A stretch of 6,223 nt of DNA from Verrucomicrobiota bacterium (GCA_003219395.1 QHOR01000132.1:1-6223); one strand, 5' to 3'. Positions 1-5,830 are shown, counted from the first letter of the stretch. Notes: generated from the sequence alone by a model not told the origin. Numbers and translations: made by a program.

Positions 1-891
1 CAGATATCCGAGTTCGTGCCCAAGCTTCGCAATTTTCGCGTAATAACGAGACGCTTCGCGTACGGCGCGCTTGATGATTGAAATGTCCGGCACCTGGGAA
101 CCCACGTGGAAGTGAATGAGCTTAAGGCAATGGGCGAGGCCTGCGGCCTTCAGCATTTCGCTCGCGGCGATAAGACTTGTGGTATCGAGACCGAACTTCG
201 CGTTCTCGCCTCCGCTCGGGGCCCATTTGCCCGCGCCCTTGCTGTAAAGGCGGACACGAATGCCGATGTGCGGTTCTACCCCGACTTCCTTTGCCGCGCG
301 GATGGTTTGCTCAAGCTCTTCGAGTTTTTCGGCAACGATCACGACTTTTTTCCCGAGCTTGCAACCAAGCAGCGCGATCCGCACAAACGCCGCGTCTTTA
401 TACCCATTGCAAACGATGAGACTTTCGGGATCCTGGTGCATTGCCAGCGCGGCCACCAGTTCCGGTTTGCTTCCGGCTTCGAGACCGAAGTGAAACTGCT
501 GGCCGGCATCTACAATTTCCTCGATCACTTCGCGTAATTGATTGACCTTGATCGGAAAAACGCCGCGATATTCATTTTTGTAACCAAACTCCGTTATCGC
601 GTTGTGGAATGCGCGATTAACGGTTTCGACGCGGTGCCGCAGCAGATCCTGAAATCGAATGACGAGGGGGAAGCTTAGACCGCGATTGCGCGCTTCATTT
701 ACCACTTCCAGAATCTCGATGGTGCCACCGTTTTGCTGCAACGGCTGAGCGATGACGTTGCCGGCGGCGTTGACAGTGAAATATCCTCCACCCCAACCGT
801 CGACGTTGTAAGTCGCGATCGCTGCGTCAACGTCCCATTCGTTTTTCATTTGGCCAAAGCACGCGCGGGGGATGATCTTCGCAAAATCCAT
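1..891 (-). CDS. speA: Biosynthetic arginine decarboxylase SpeA, N-terminal 297 residues (3' end outside window)
   Basis: SpeA is a PLP-dependent fold-III enzyme that decarboxylates arginine to agmatine, the first step of the agmatine route to putrescine and spermidine, in the cytoplasm. Reading the minus strand from the ATG at 891 gives an open frame to the window edge. Residues 32-38 (GWGGGYF) match the SpeA N-terminus. PIKVNQ at 113-118 contains the expected PLP-binding lysine, K115. GKWAPSGGENAKFGLD, ending at residue 236, matches the SpeA substrate/cofactor barrel segment, and LIHFHVGSQ at 258-266 is the conserved barrel strand with its histidines. An in-frame TGA at 898-900 lies just upstream, so ATG 891 is the only ATG start; I see no good ribosome binding site before it. 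About half of a roughly 630-660 residue protein is visible, so the C-terminal catalytic cysteine region cannot be checked. It is divergent from the BFN gene. Family assignment is confident; the pathway role is known for the family. Confidence 0.93.
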   Translation of the reverse strand, partial: MDFAKIIPRACFGQMKNEWDVDAAIATYNVDGWGGGYFTVNAAGNVIAQPLQQNGGTIEILEVVNEARNRGLSFPLVIRFQDLLRHRVETVNRAFHNAITEFGYKNEYRGVFPIKVNQLREVIEEIVDAGQQFHFGLEAGSKPELVAALAMHQDPESLIVCNGYKDAAFVRIALLGCKLGKKVVIVAEKLEELEQTIRAAKEVGVEPHIGIRVRLYSKGAGKWAPSGGENAKFGLDTTSLIAASEMLKAAGLAHCLKLIHFHVGSQVPDISIIKRAVREASRYYAKIAKLGHELGYL

Positions 892-996
892 AATGATTCA
901 GCGCGCCTAACATGCAAGTGACTAGAGCCAAAATCTCATGCCCGCTCATAGGATTTGTTGTGTCGCCTGGAACAATGCGACCGATAACGTTCGCTC
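892..996. promoter_or_regulatory. Divergent intergenic region between speA and the BFN gene
   Basis: These 105 bases must hold the promoters of both divergent genes. Neither start codon is preceded by a purine-rich ribosome binding site. On the plus strand a -10-like GATAAC lies at 983-988. Its position would put transcription start almost on the GTG at 997, which would give a leaderless mRNA. The nearest -35-like sequence, TTGTTG at 955-960, is too far away (22-base spacing), so the promoter call is weak. I see no convincing operator or hairpin. Confidence 0.3.
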
Positions 997-1467
997 GTGA
1001 ACAAAACGGTGATTGAAGTGCAAGTGCGCGCGGTTTTGCCGACCAGCGGCGGGTGTGCCGTGTTTCTTGGCAACAACGACAAGGTGTTCATCATCTATGT
1101 CGATCAAACCGTGGGCAGCGCGATCACGATGTTCATGCGTGAAATTACTAAGGAACGCCCCCTCACGCATGATTTGATCGCACATTTACTAACTGCTCTG
1201 GGCGCAAAGGTTGAGCGAGTCATTATCAATGACCTGAAAAATGCCACTTACTACGCGCGAGTTATCATTCGCGTCCAAAATGAATTACATCAGAAAAAAA
1301 TCATCGAGCTCGACGGCCGGCCGAGCGATTGCATCGCCATGGCCATTCAGCAGAAGGCGCCGATCTACGTAAGTCAAGACGTGTGGGACGAAGTAGACGA
1401 TATGAGCGATGTCTTGCGTAAGATGGAGGAAGAAGGGCTGAAGCCGGATCCCGAGGCGGAAGAGTAG
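997..1467 (+). CDS. Bifunctional nuclease (BFN / DUF151) family protein
   Basis: This 156-residue protein belongs to the BFN/DUF151 family, whose structural prototype is a small Thermotoga protein and whose plant members were reported to cleave RNA and DNA. The bacterial function is not well established. Hallmarks seen are RPLTHDLI at 54-61, VERVIINDLKNATYYARVII at 72-91, and ELDGRPSDCIAMAI at 104-117 followed by APIYVS at 121-126. The acidic tail after residue 130 lacks the UvrB/UvrC domain found in some relatives. The start is a GTG at 997: an in-frame TAA at 985-987 closes the frame upstream, and the alternative downstream GTG would cut into the first beta strand. No ribosome binding site precedes it. 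The gene stands alone, divergent from speA and convergent with ptsI. Family assignment is strong, nuclease activity is inferred from the family name. Confidence 0.88.
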   Translation: MNKTVIEVQVRAVLPTSGGCAVFLGNNDKVFIIYVDQTVGSAITMFMREITKERPLTHDLIAHLLTALGAKVERVIINDLKNATYYARVIIRVQNELHQKKIIELDGRPSDCIAMAIQQKAPIYVSQDVWDEVDDMSDVLRKMEEEGLKPDPEAEE

Positions 1468-1474
1468 ACGCGTT

Positions 1475-1566
1475 AAAAGTTAAAGATTAGAAGAGTTAAA
1501 AAGGATCGCTCATCTCTGCGGTCGAACGCCGTTTTCTTTTCTCAGTTTGTAACTCTTTTAACTTTT
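1475..1566. terminator. Convergent-gene inverted repeat, probable bidirectional terminator
   Basis: The gap between the BFN stop and the ptsI stop holds a long imperfect inverted repeat. AAAAGTTAAA (1475-1484) pairs with TTTAACTTTT (1557-1566), and AGAGTTA (1492-1498) pairs with TAACTCT (1550-1556), leaving a 7-base bulge (1485-1491) and a 51-base loop. Inside the loop a short CGGT-CGAAC-GCCG hairpin (1519-1531) is followed by TTTTCTTTT, resembling a weak intrinsic terminator for the plus-strand gene. Position between two converging genes supports a terminator role, but the A/T-rich stem is weak and the element could instead be a degenerate dispersed repeat. Confidence 0.45.
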
Positions 1567-1581
1567 GAATTCCGGTCGGCA

Positions 1582-3348
1582 TTAGCCGAGCAAATCACCG
1601 TAGCGCTTATCCGCTAATTCCAGGCAGCGCGCCAGGATCTCCGAGGAAGTATTAAGCTTCAGTGCTTCATCGACCAGCTCTCGGCATTCAGGAATGGCCA
1701 GACTTTGCACGGCGCGTTTGACTCGGGGAACCCTGGTTGCCCCCGCGCTCAGCTCGTCCATGCCCAGACCGAGCAAAAGCGGAATAAGCGCGACGTCTCC
1801 GGCCATTTCGCCGCAAACACCCACCCAGATATGATGGGCGTGCGCCGCCTCGGCGATCATTCTTAACAAACGCAGTATCGCCGGATGCGTAGGTTCATAA
1901 AGGTGCGCGATTTTCTCATTCACTCTGTCGACCGCAAGGACGTACTGAATCAGATCGTTTGTTCCGATGCTGAAGAAATCGACCTCGCGAGCGAGGACAT
2001 TGGCGCAGAGAGCCGCGCTGGGAATTTCGATCATTGCGCCAACCTCGATCTCTTCGTCCAAAGAAACGCCCGAGCGGCGCAATTCTTCATTGCACTCAGC
2101 GAGCACGGCCTTGGCACTGCGCAATTCCTCCAGACCCGAGATCATGGGAAACATGACTTTTATATTCCCAACAGCGCTGGCACGGAGAATGGCCCGCAGC
2201 TGCGTTTTGAAGAGGTCTACGTGCTCGAGACAAAGGCGAATGGCGCGCCAGCCGAGGAACGGATTTAACTCATCGGTAATATCTACTGTACCCGGAGCGA
2301 GCTTATCGCCACCCAGATCGAATGTTCGAATAATTAGCGGATCAGGCCGGACGCGCTCGGCTACCTTTCGATAGGTTTCGAATTGTTCGTCCTCCGTAGG
2401 CAGGGTAGTGCGATTCAAATAGAGGAATTCAGTGCGATAAAGTCCGATGCCCTCGGCGCCATTGGCTGCTACGGCCTCAACGTCTTGCGGGAGTTCAATA
2501 TTCGCCGAGAGCACGATGTGACGGCCATCGCGTGTGGTCGATCTGGTCGTCCGCAGTTCTTTCAGCTGTGCCACAACTCTGGCCCTTCTTGATTCAAGCT
2601 CCGCGTAATGCGCCATCGTTTCCGGCGTAGGATTGACAATTAGCAGGCCATCACTCCCATCGACCAGGACGTGTTGGCCAGTCTCGAGTTTTGCCGTGAT
2701 ATCGTGCAATCCGACGACCGCTGGAATGTTGAGAGACCGCGCCAGAATCGCCGCGTGGGATGTGCGACTACCGAGGTCGGTCGCGATCCCGAGCACGTTC
2801 GCGCGGTTAATGCTTGCCGTATCCGAAGGCGTGAGATTGTGCGCCACGAGAATGTGCGACTCGCTCAGGGCAAGAAACGTCTTCGGAGCTTTGCCCTGCA
2901 AATTGCGAATCACACGCTTTGTCACGTCCTGAATATCGAGCGCACGCTCTCGCAGATAGGGATCATCGATCTTGTTCAAGGTCTCTGCGTAACGGGTGGC
3001 GACTTCCTGGAAGACCCACTCGACGTTGCAGAGATCGGTTTCCAGCTTTCGCAGTACTTCGTCAATTAACGTGCGATCCTCGACCACCAGAAGATGCGCA
3101 TCGAAAATGGCTGCATCCTTTGCACCGATAGATTCCGCAATGCGCTGCTGCATTTCCAGAATCTGCATGCGCGTTTGAATCAGCGCCGTCTCGAACCGGC
3201 CGATCTCATCCGGAACCTGCGAAGGCGCGATGCGGTACCGTGCAACATCATCCAAGTCATCCCGCACGACATGGATCTTGCCGCAGGCCATTCCGGGCGA
3301 AACGCCTGCTCCTTCAAATCGGATTTCCTGACGCGCGCCGCCGCTCAT
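1582..3348 (-). CDS. ptsI: Phosphoenolpyruvate-protein phosphotransferase (PTS enzyme I)
   Basis: Enzyme I autophosphorylates from PEP on a histidine and passes the phosphate to HPr in the cytoplasm. The 588-residue length is slightly above the usual 570-575. The N-terminal HPr-binding and swivel domain spans about residues 8-240 and carries GSRTSHAAILAR (193-204) with the phospho-acceptor H198. The PEP-binding TIM barrel follows from about residue 265. Its motifs are GIGLYRTEF (300-308), GGDKLAP (346-352), NPFLGWRAI (362-370), EIPSAA (441-446), GTNDLIQY (462-469) and CGEMAGD (512-518) with the catalytic C512. All expected catalytic motifs are intact, with no N-terminal GAF domain, so it is the sugar-PTS type rather than the PtsP nitrogen type. 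The start is ATG 3348 with only a short AGG three bases upstream. It follows ptsH by 102 bases on the same strand and is likely in one operon with hprK and ptsH. Confidence 0.96.
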   Translation of the reverse strand: MSGGARQEIRFEGAGVSPGMACGKIHVVRDDLDDVARYRIAPSQVPDEIGRFETALIQTRMQILEMQQRIAESIGAKDAAIFDAHLLVVEDRTLIDEVLRKLETDLCNVEWVFQEVATRYAETLNKIDDPYLRERALDIQDVTKRVIRNLQGKAPKTFLALSESHILVAHNLTPSDTASINRANVLGIATDLGSRTSHAAILARSLNIPAVVGLHDITAKLETGQHVLVDGSDGLLIVNPTPETMAHYAELESRRARVVAQLKELRTTRSTTRDGRHIVLSANIELPQDVEAVAANGAEGIGLYRTEFLYLNRTTLPTEDEQFETYRKVAERVRPDPLIIRTFDLGGDKLAPGTVDITDELNPFLGWRAIRLCLEHVDLFKTQLRAILRASAVGNIKVMFPMISGLEELRSAKAVLAECNEELRRSGVSLDEEIEVGAMIEIPSAALCANVLAREVDFFSIGTNDLIQYVLAVDRVNEKIAHLYEPTHPAILRLLRMIAEAAHAHHIWVGVCGEMAGDVALIPLLLGLGMDELSAGATRVPRVKRAVQSLAIPECRELVDEALKLNTSSEILARCLELADKRYGDLLG

Positions 3349-3395
3349 GCACCTGCCAGAGTAAAGCAGATGTCAAACAATGCGAGACCCTCTTA

Positions 3396-3440
3396 TCGGG
3401 CCTTCAGGAGGCAGGGCCGCCGCAAACGTCCATGGCCCGA
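3396..3440 (-). repeat. Inverted repeat in the ptsH-ptsI gap
   Basis: The 102-base gap between ptsH and ptsI contains perfect 7-base inverted arms, TCGGGCC at 3396-3402 and GGCCCGA at 3434-3440, with a 31-base loop. A second GGGCC at 3414-3418 can compete for pairing. No T-tract follows, so it is not a standard intrinsic terminator. It could be an mRNA-processing or stability stem that sets different levels for HPr and enzyme I, but this is inference. Confidence 0.35.
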
Positions 3441-3450
3441 CGACTTTATA

Positions 3451-3762
3451 TTACTCTTCGTGAAAACCCGCCTTGATCAACGCCTCCAGTTCCTCCATCG
3501 CCTTCTCAGCATCGGGGCCTTCGCAGCGGATGTGCAGCTTTGAACCCTGGCCAGCCGCCAGCATCATTAACCCCATAATGCTTTTTCCATTTACCTCTTC
3601 CCCTTCCTTGGCCACCCAGATTTCCGAGCGATGACGACTCGCAATTCTCACAAACATGGCGGCGGGCCGTGCGTGAAGCCCTAGCCGGTTGGTAATCGGA
3701 ATGTCTTTTTCAAGCTTTTGACCAGTCGCTGCGCGTCCGGTTTTTCTATGCAGCAAGCCCAT
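3451..3762 (-). CDS. ptsH: Phosphocarrier protein HPr with both histidine and regulatory serine sites
   Basis: HPr carries phosphate from enzyme I on a histidine and is a target of HprK on a serine. GLHARPAAMF (28-37) places the phospho-acceptor H30. NGKSIMGLMML (58-68) places S61, equivalent to Ser46 of Bacillus HPr, with the following SIMG context that HprK recognises. At 103 residues it is longer than the usual 85-90, owing to a basic N-terminal extension of about 16 residues (MGLLHRKTGRAATGQK) before the first beta strand. No alternative start codon lies at the core boundary. The ATG overlaps the hprK stop codon by one base (TAATG), and AAGGGAG at 3770-3776 inside the end of hprK is a good ribosome binding site at 7-base spacing, so this start is well supported. 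Translational coupling to hprK is likely. Retention of S61 fits its immediate neighbour hprK. Confidence 0.95.
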   Translation of the reverse strand: MGLLHRKTGRAATGQKLEKDIPITNRLGLHARPAAMFVRIASRHRSEIWVAKEGEEVNGKSIMGLMMLAAGQGSKLHIRCEGPDAEKAMEELEALIKAGFHEE

Positions 3763-4760
3763 TACACTGCTCCCTTCGGTTCCATCAAACTGAGCAGCCT
3801 TGCATTAAAATCGACTGCACTGTTTTGGCCGAGGCCTTTCAATTTTTCATCCATCGCGGCAACTTCAATCAGGCGTGCCATGTCGCGACCTGGCCTCACC
3901 GGAATGGTCACATGGGGCACCTGAAGTCCAAGAATTTCATAGAATTCCCGATCCAGGCCAATGCGATCGACCTCTTCCATGTCGCCCCAGTCCTTGAGGG
4001 TTACGACGAGATCGAGGCGTTTCTCGATTCGAATGCTGCCAATGCCGAAAACCTTGGCCACGTCGATAATGCCAATACCGCGTACTTCCATGTGATTGCG
4101 AGTCAATTCGGGGGCTGTTGCCATGAGCTCGCGTCCTTCGAGTGAAGTGATTCGTGTCACGTCATCTGCTACGAGGCTGTACCCGCGCTCGATTAGTCCC
4201 AAAACGCATTCGCTTTTTCCAATCCCGCTGGCACCACGAATCAAAACGCCTACACCGAGGATGTCGACCATGCTGCCGAATTCCGTCACAGTTGGCGAAA
4301 AATCCATCTCCAGCGCGATTGTCGCTGCGTTAATGAACTTCATCGTAATCATCGGAGTACGAAAAACTGCAATTTTTGCCTCCGCCGTCACGCCTAGCAA
4401 GTCCGGCGCAAGACGAAATCCCCGCGACATAACCAGGCACGGGATTTTGCGCTCGCACAATTTTCGAAATCGGTTTACGCGCAAGCTCGAAGACAAACTT
4501 TTAACATAGGAATGCTCGGCTGCACCCAGCACCTGCACGCGTTTCTCGGCGAAATAAGTATAGAAGCCGGACAGCGCCAGGCCGGGCCGGTTGATGGTGG
4601 GCTCACGAATTTTGCGATGAAAGCCCACTTGCGGCCCCTCTAGCTTCATCTGCAGCTTTTTAGCATGCGAATTGTAAAAGCTCTCGACCGTTATAATCGG
4701 GACGCTCTTCTGTCGATCGCTTGGAGAGGTGATCGTCTGGGTCCCGCGTTGTTCCACCAT
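3762..4760 (-). CDS. hprK: HPr kinase/phosphorylase HprK
   Basis: HprK phosphorylates and dephosphorylates the regulatory serine of HPr. The 332-residue protein has an N-terminal domain (about 20-150, with INRPGLALSGF at 56-66) and a C-terminal P-loop kinase domain. Motifs seen: Walker A GASGIGKS (176-183) with K182, ADD (198-200) with the catalytic aspartate pair, the family signature EVRGIGIIDV (225-234), and PVRPGR (287-292) followed by ARLIEVAAMD (295-304), the segment tied to dephosphorylation. The active-site histidine usually in an HG-x-x-x-D motif before the P loop is phenylalanine here (F161 in EFGSMVD). About 20 N-terminal residues precede the normal family start, but no other start codon sits at that boundary. 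An in-frame TAG at 4773-4775 limits upstream extension. No clear ribosome binding site is seen. It overlaps ptsH by one base and lies 99 bases after the DUF190 gene. Confidence 0.94.
   Translation of the reverse strand: MVEQRGTQTITSPSDRQKSVPIITVESFYNSHAKKLQMKLEGPQVGFHRKIREPTINRPGLALSGFYTYFAEKRVQVLGAAEHSYVKSLSSSLRVNRFRKLCERKIPCLVMSRGFRLAPDLLGVTAEAKIAVFRTPMITMKFINAATIALEMDFSPTVTEFGSMVDILGVGVLIRGASGIGKSECVLGLIERGYSLVADDVTRITSLEGRELMATAPELTRNHMEVRGIGIIDVAKVFGIGSIRIEKRLDLVVTLKDWGDMEEVDRIGLDREFYEILGLQVPHVTIPVRPGRDMARLIEVAAMDEKLKGLGQNSAVDFNARLLSLMEPKGAV
3770..3776 (-). promoter_or_regulatory. ptsH ribosome binding site inside hprK
   Basis: AAGGGAG on the minus strand lies 7 bases before the ptsH ATG, within the last codons of hprK. 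It supports the ATG at 3762 as the true HPr start despite the long N-terminus, and it contrasts with the poor sites before hprK, speA and the BFN gene. Confidence 0.7.
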
Positions 4761-4762
4761 GA

Positions 4763-4859
4763 GAATTAACTTCTAGCGTGGATACGACGCGATTTCCAAT
4801 GGGTCGCAGCAAAAGCTCGCCGGTGCATGCAAGGAGCGGACATCGGAGCAAACTCTCTG
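4763..4859 (-). other. Gap between DUF190 gene and hprK, no terminator seen
   Basis: These bases separate the fluoride genes from the PTS genes. I see no hairpin with a T-tract and no good promoter; the best TTGGAA plus 17 bases plus CTAGAA is too far from consensus to call. Read-through from the crcB leader into hprK is therefore possible, but an unrecognised promoter of non-standard type cannot be excluded. Confidence 0.4.
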
Positions 4860-5201
4860 TTAGACTTTCTCCTGATCTTGGTAGCGGATTACTTTTACTT
4901 TTTCGAGCGTGACGAGCCCACCGCCCATCATTTCATCGAGGACCGGCAAGAATGAATTTACCTTTTCCTCAGTGTCTACGATTTCGATCACGATTGGAAG
5001 GTCCATAGACAAGCGAAGGATCTTCGCCGTGTGCAAGTGACTTGATTTCCCGAAACCCATTGGCCCTCGCAACACGGTTGCCCCTGCCAATTGTAGTTCG
5101 CGTGCTTTCAACACAATTGCTTGATACAGCGGGTGGTGCTGATAACGATCACTTTCGCCGACAAAAATCCGCAGGAGGACAGCGTCTTCTGGAAGGTGCA
5201 T
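4860..5201 (-). CDS. DUF190 (UPF0166) family protein, partner of CrcB
   Basis: This 113-residue soluble protein matches the DUF190 family, which has a PII-like ferredoxin fold and no proven biochemical role. Conserved segments are LLRIFVGESD (9-18), PLYQAIVLKAR (24-34), LAGATVLRGPMGFG (38-51), ILRLSMDLPIVIEIVDTEEK (61-80) and PVLDEMM (86-92). The gene starts 9 bases after the crcB stop codon, so the two are almost certainly co-transcribed. Genes of this family are often beside crcB, which suggests a part in fluoride tolerance, perhaps sensing or modulating the channel as PII-like proteins do with other transporters; that is inference. The ATG at 5201 fits the family N-terminus. No ribosome binding site is visible in the short gap, so translation may be coupled to crcB. 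Confidence 0.9.
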   Translation of the reverse strand: MHLPEDAVLLRIFVGESDRYQHHPLYQAIVLKARELQLAGATVLRGPMGFGKSSHLHTAKILRLSMDLPIVIEIVDTEEKVNSFLPVLDEMMGGGLVTLEKVKVIRYQDQEKV

Positions 5202-5210
5202 GGCTTGTTT

Positions 5211-5600
5211 CTATTTCGGCAATAGTGCGAGAGCAAGAATGCGTCCAAGCCATACCGCCGCGATACAGCAGACAAATGAGAGCACCGCGTTCAGGAAGGC
5301 GTTGAACCAATCTCCATCCCGGGCGAGATCGAGCGTTTGTAAGCTGAATGATGAAAACGTGGTATAACCGCCGCACAGGCCAATCATGAAGAATTGACGA
5401 ACTCGGGGTGACACAAGAAACGGTCCTCCTGGATCCGTGAATCCGGCAAATAACCCGATAGCGAACGATCCCGTAACGTTCACCACTAGCGTTCCCAGAG
5501 GGAAAAGTTCGCCGGCCGCTTCGGCAATAAACCCCGACGCCCAGAATCGCGCGCCAGTTCCAAGTGCACCGCCTACCATCACTAAAATGTAATCGAGCAT
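5211..5600 (-). CDS. crcB: Fluoride exporter CrcB / Fluc
   Basis: Fluc proteins are small dual-topology membrane channels that work as antiparallel dimers to let cytoplasmic fluoride escape. The 129-residue length is typical. Four hydrophobic segments are visible at about 3-25, 34-54, 68-90 and 102-127. Family motifs are GGALGTGARF (10-19), PLGTLVVNVTGSF (34-46) with the conserved pore asparagine N41, and GLCGGYTTFSSFS (74-86), which holds the residues around the central sodium site and the phenylalanines F82 and F85 that line the fluoride path. The ATG at 5600 is set by a strong GGGAGGAG site and by the fit of the first membrane segment. The gene is directly preceded by a fluoride riboswitch leader, which independently supports the function. 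DUF190 follows 9 bases downstream. All key motifs look intact. Confidence 0.96.
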   Translation of the reverse strand: MLDYILVMVGGALGTGARFWASGFIAEAAGELFPLGTLVVNVTGSFAIGLFAGFTDPGGPFLVSPRVRQFFMIGLCGGYTTFSSFSLQTLDLARDGDWFNAFLNAVLSFVCCIAAVWLGRILALALLPK

Positions 5601-5628
5601 AAAAAAACTCCTCCCGTTTGGAAGGAGT
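5601..5628 (-). terminator. Riboswitch-controlled intrinsic terminator overlapping the crcB ribosome binding site
   Basis: In the minus-strand RNA ACUCCUUCC (5628-5620) pairs with GGGAGGAGU (5615-5607) around an AAAC loop, giving 9 pairs including one G-U, followed by a run of U ending at 5601. The 5' arm is the same ACUCC that forms the aptamer pseudoknot, so fluoride binding should prevent the terminator. The 3' arm contains the crcB ribosome binding site GGAGG (5614-5610), nine bases before the ATG. The hairpin would thus both stop polymerase and hide the ribosome site. Confidence 0.88.
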
Positions 5629-5683
5629 CATTAGCTCATGCGGTTTCCCCCAGCTTTTCGCGGGGATGGCAAACTCCATTGCC
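5623..5683 (-). promoter_or_regulatory. Fluoride riboswitch aptamer (crcB motif)
   Basis: Minus-strand RNA begins with stem P1, GGCA (5683-5680) with UGCC (5671-5668), enclosing the 8-base loop AUGGAGUU. AUG at the loop start matches the fluoride/magnesium-binding A6-U7-G8 of the Thermotoga petrophila aptamer. UAAUGACUCCU (5633-5623) matches its 3' conserved strand, with equivalents of U38, A40, U41, G42 and the linchpin U48. Loop GAGU pairs with ACUC to form the pseudoknot, matching the reference spacing. AAAC at 5646-5643 matches the joining strand. Two oddities: an extra hairpin, CCCCGC-GAAAA-GC-U-GGGG (5665-5648), is inserted after P1, and the P2 stem just before U38 is only GC-AUGA-GC. 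It lies directly upstream of crcB, the classic target. The call rests on sequence reading against the known aptamer, not a covariance search. Confidence 0.9.
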
Positions 5684-5691
5684 TTGCGCGG

Positions 5692-5720
5692 ACGTTAGTG
5701 AAGGTTTATCTCGGCGTCAA
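5692..5720 (-). promoter_or_regulatory. Candidate promoter of the crcB leader
   Basis: On the minus strand TTGACG (5720-5715) is five-of-six to the -35 consensus. After a 17-base spacer comes TAACGT (5697-5692), a weak -10. Transcription would start near 5685, right at the first base of the aptamer, which is where a riboswitch promoter is expected. The position argues for it, the poor -10 against. Confidence 0.45.
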
Positions 5721-5830
5721 CTTAAACACCATTGGAGATTAAACTCCGTTCGTGTGCATCTCTCTGCGTTGCCTGGCGACCCAACAGTCCATGTCCGCTC
5801 ATCGCACTCGCTCCATTGAATTCACAGGCG
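5721..5830 (-). other. Gap downstream of lptB
   Basis: This stretch follows the lptB stop codon. I see no T-tract terminator for lptB. A short dyad, GGAG-ATTAAA-CTCC on the plus strand (5734-5747), lies about 15 bases upstream of the candidate -35 box and could be an operator or chance. No convincing gene is present. Confidence 0.3.

Noticed and set aside
106..537. A 143-residue plus-strand open frame
   Set aside because: It is antisense to speA, whose minus-strand reading contains the PLP lysine and barrel motifs.
946..1185. A 79-residue minus-strand open frame
   Set aside because: It is antisense to the BFN/DUF151 gene, which has intact family motifs.
3094..3543. A 149-residue plus-strand open frame across the ptsI start, the gap and ptsH
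   Set aside because: It is antisense to clear ptsI and ptsH and shows no recognisable motif.
4763..4859. A possible separate hprK promoter (TTGGAA with CTAGAA)
   Set aside because: The -10 element is too far from consensus; recorded only as a gap without a clear signal.
5149..5679. A 176-residue minus-strand open frame across crcB and the leader
   Set aside because: It overlaps crcB in another frame and runs through the riboswitch; the composition is rich in Arg, Cys and Trp with no family resemblance, while crcB in the alternative frame is unmistakable.
5722..5802. A 26-residue minus-strand small ORF (MSGHGLLGRQ...) between lptB and the crcB leader
   Set aside because: It has no convincing ribosome binding site, no recognisable motif and ends at the riboswitch promoter; chance cannot be excluded.
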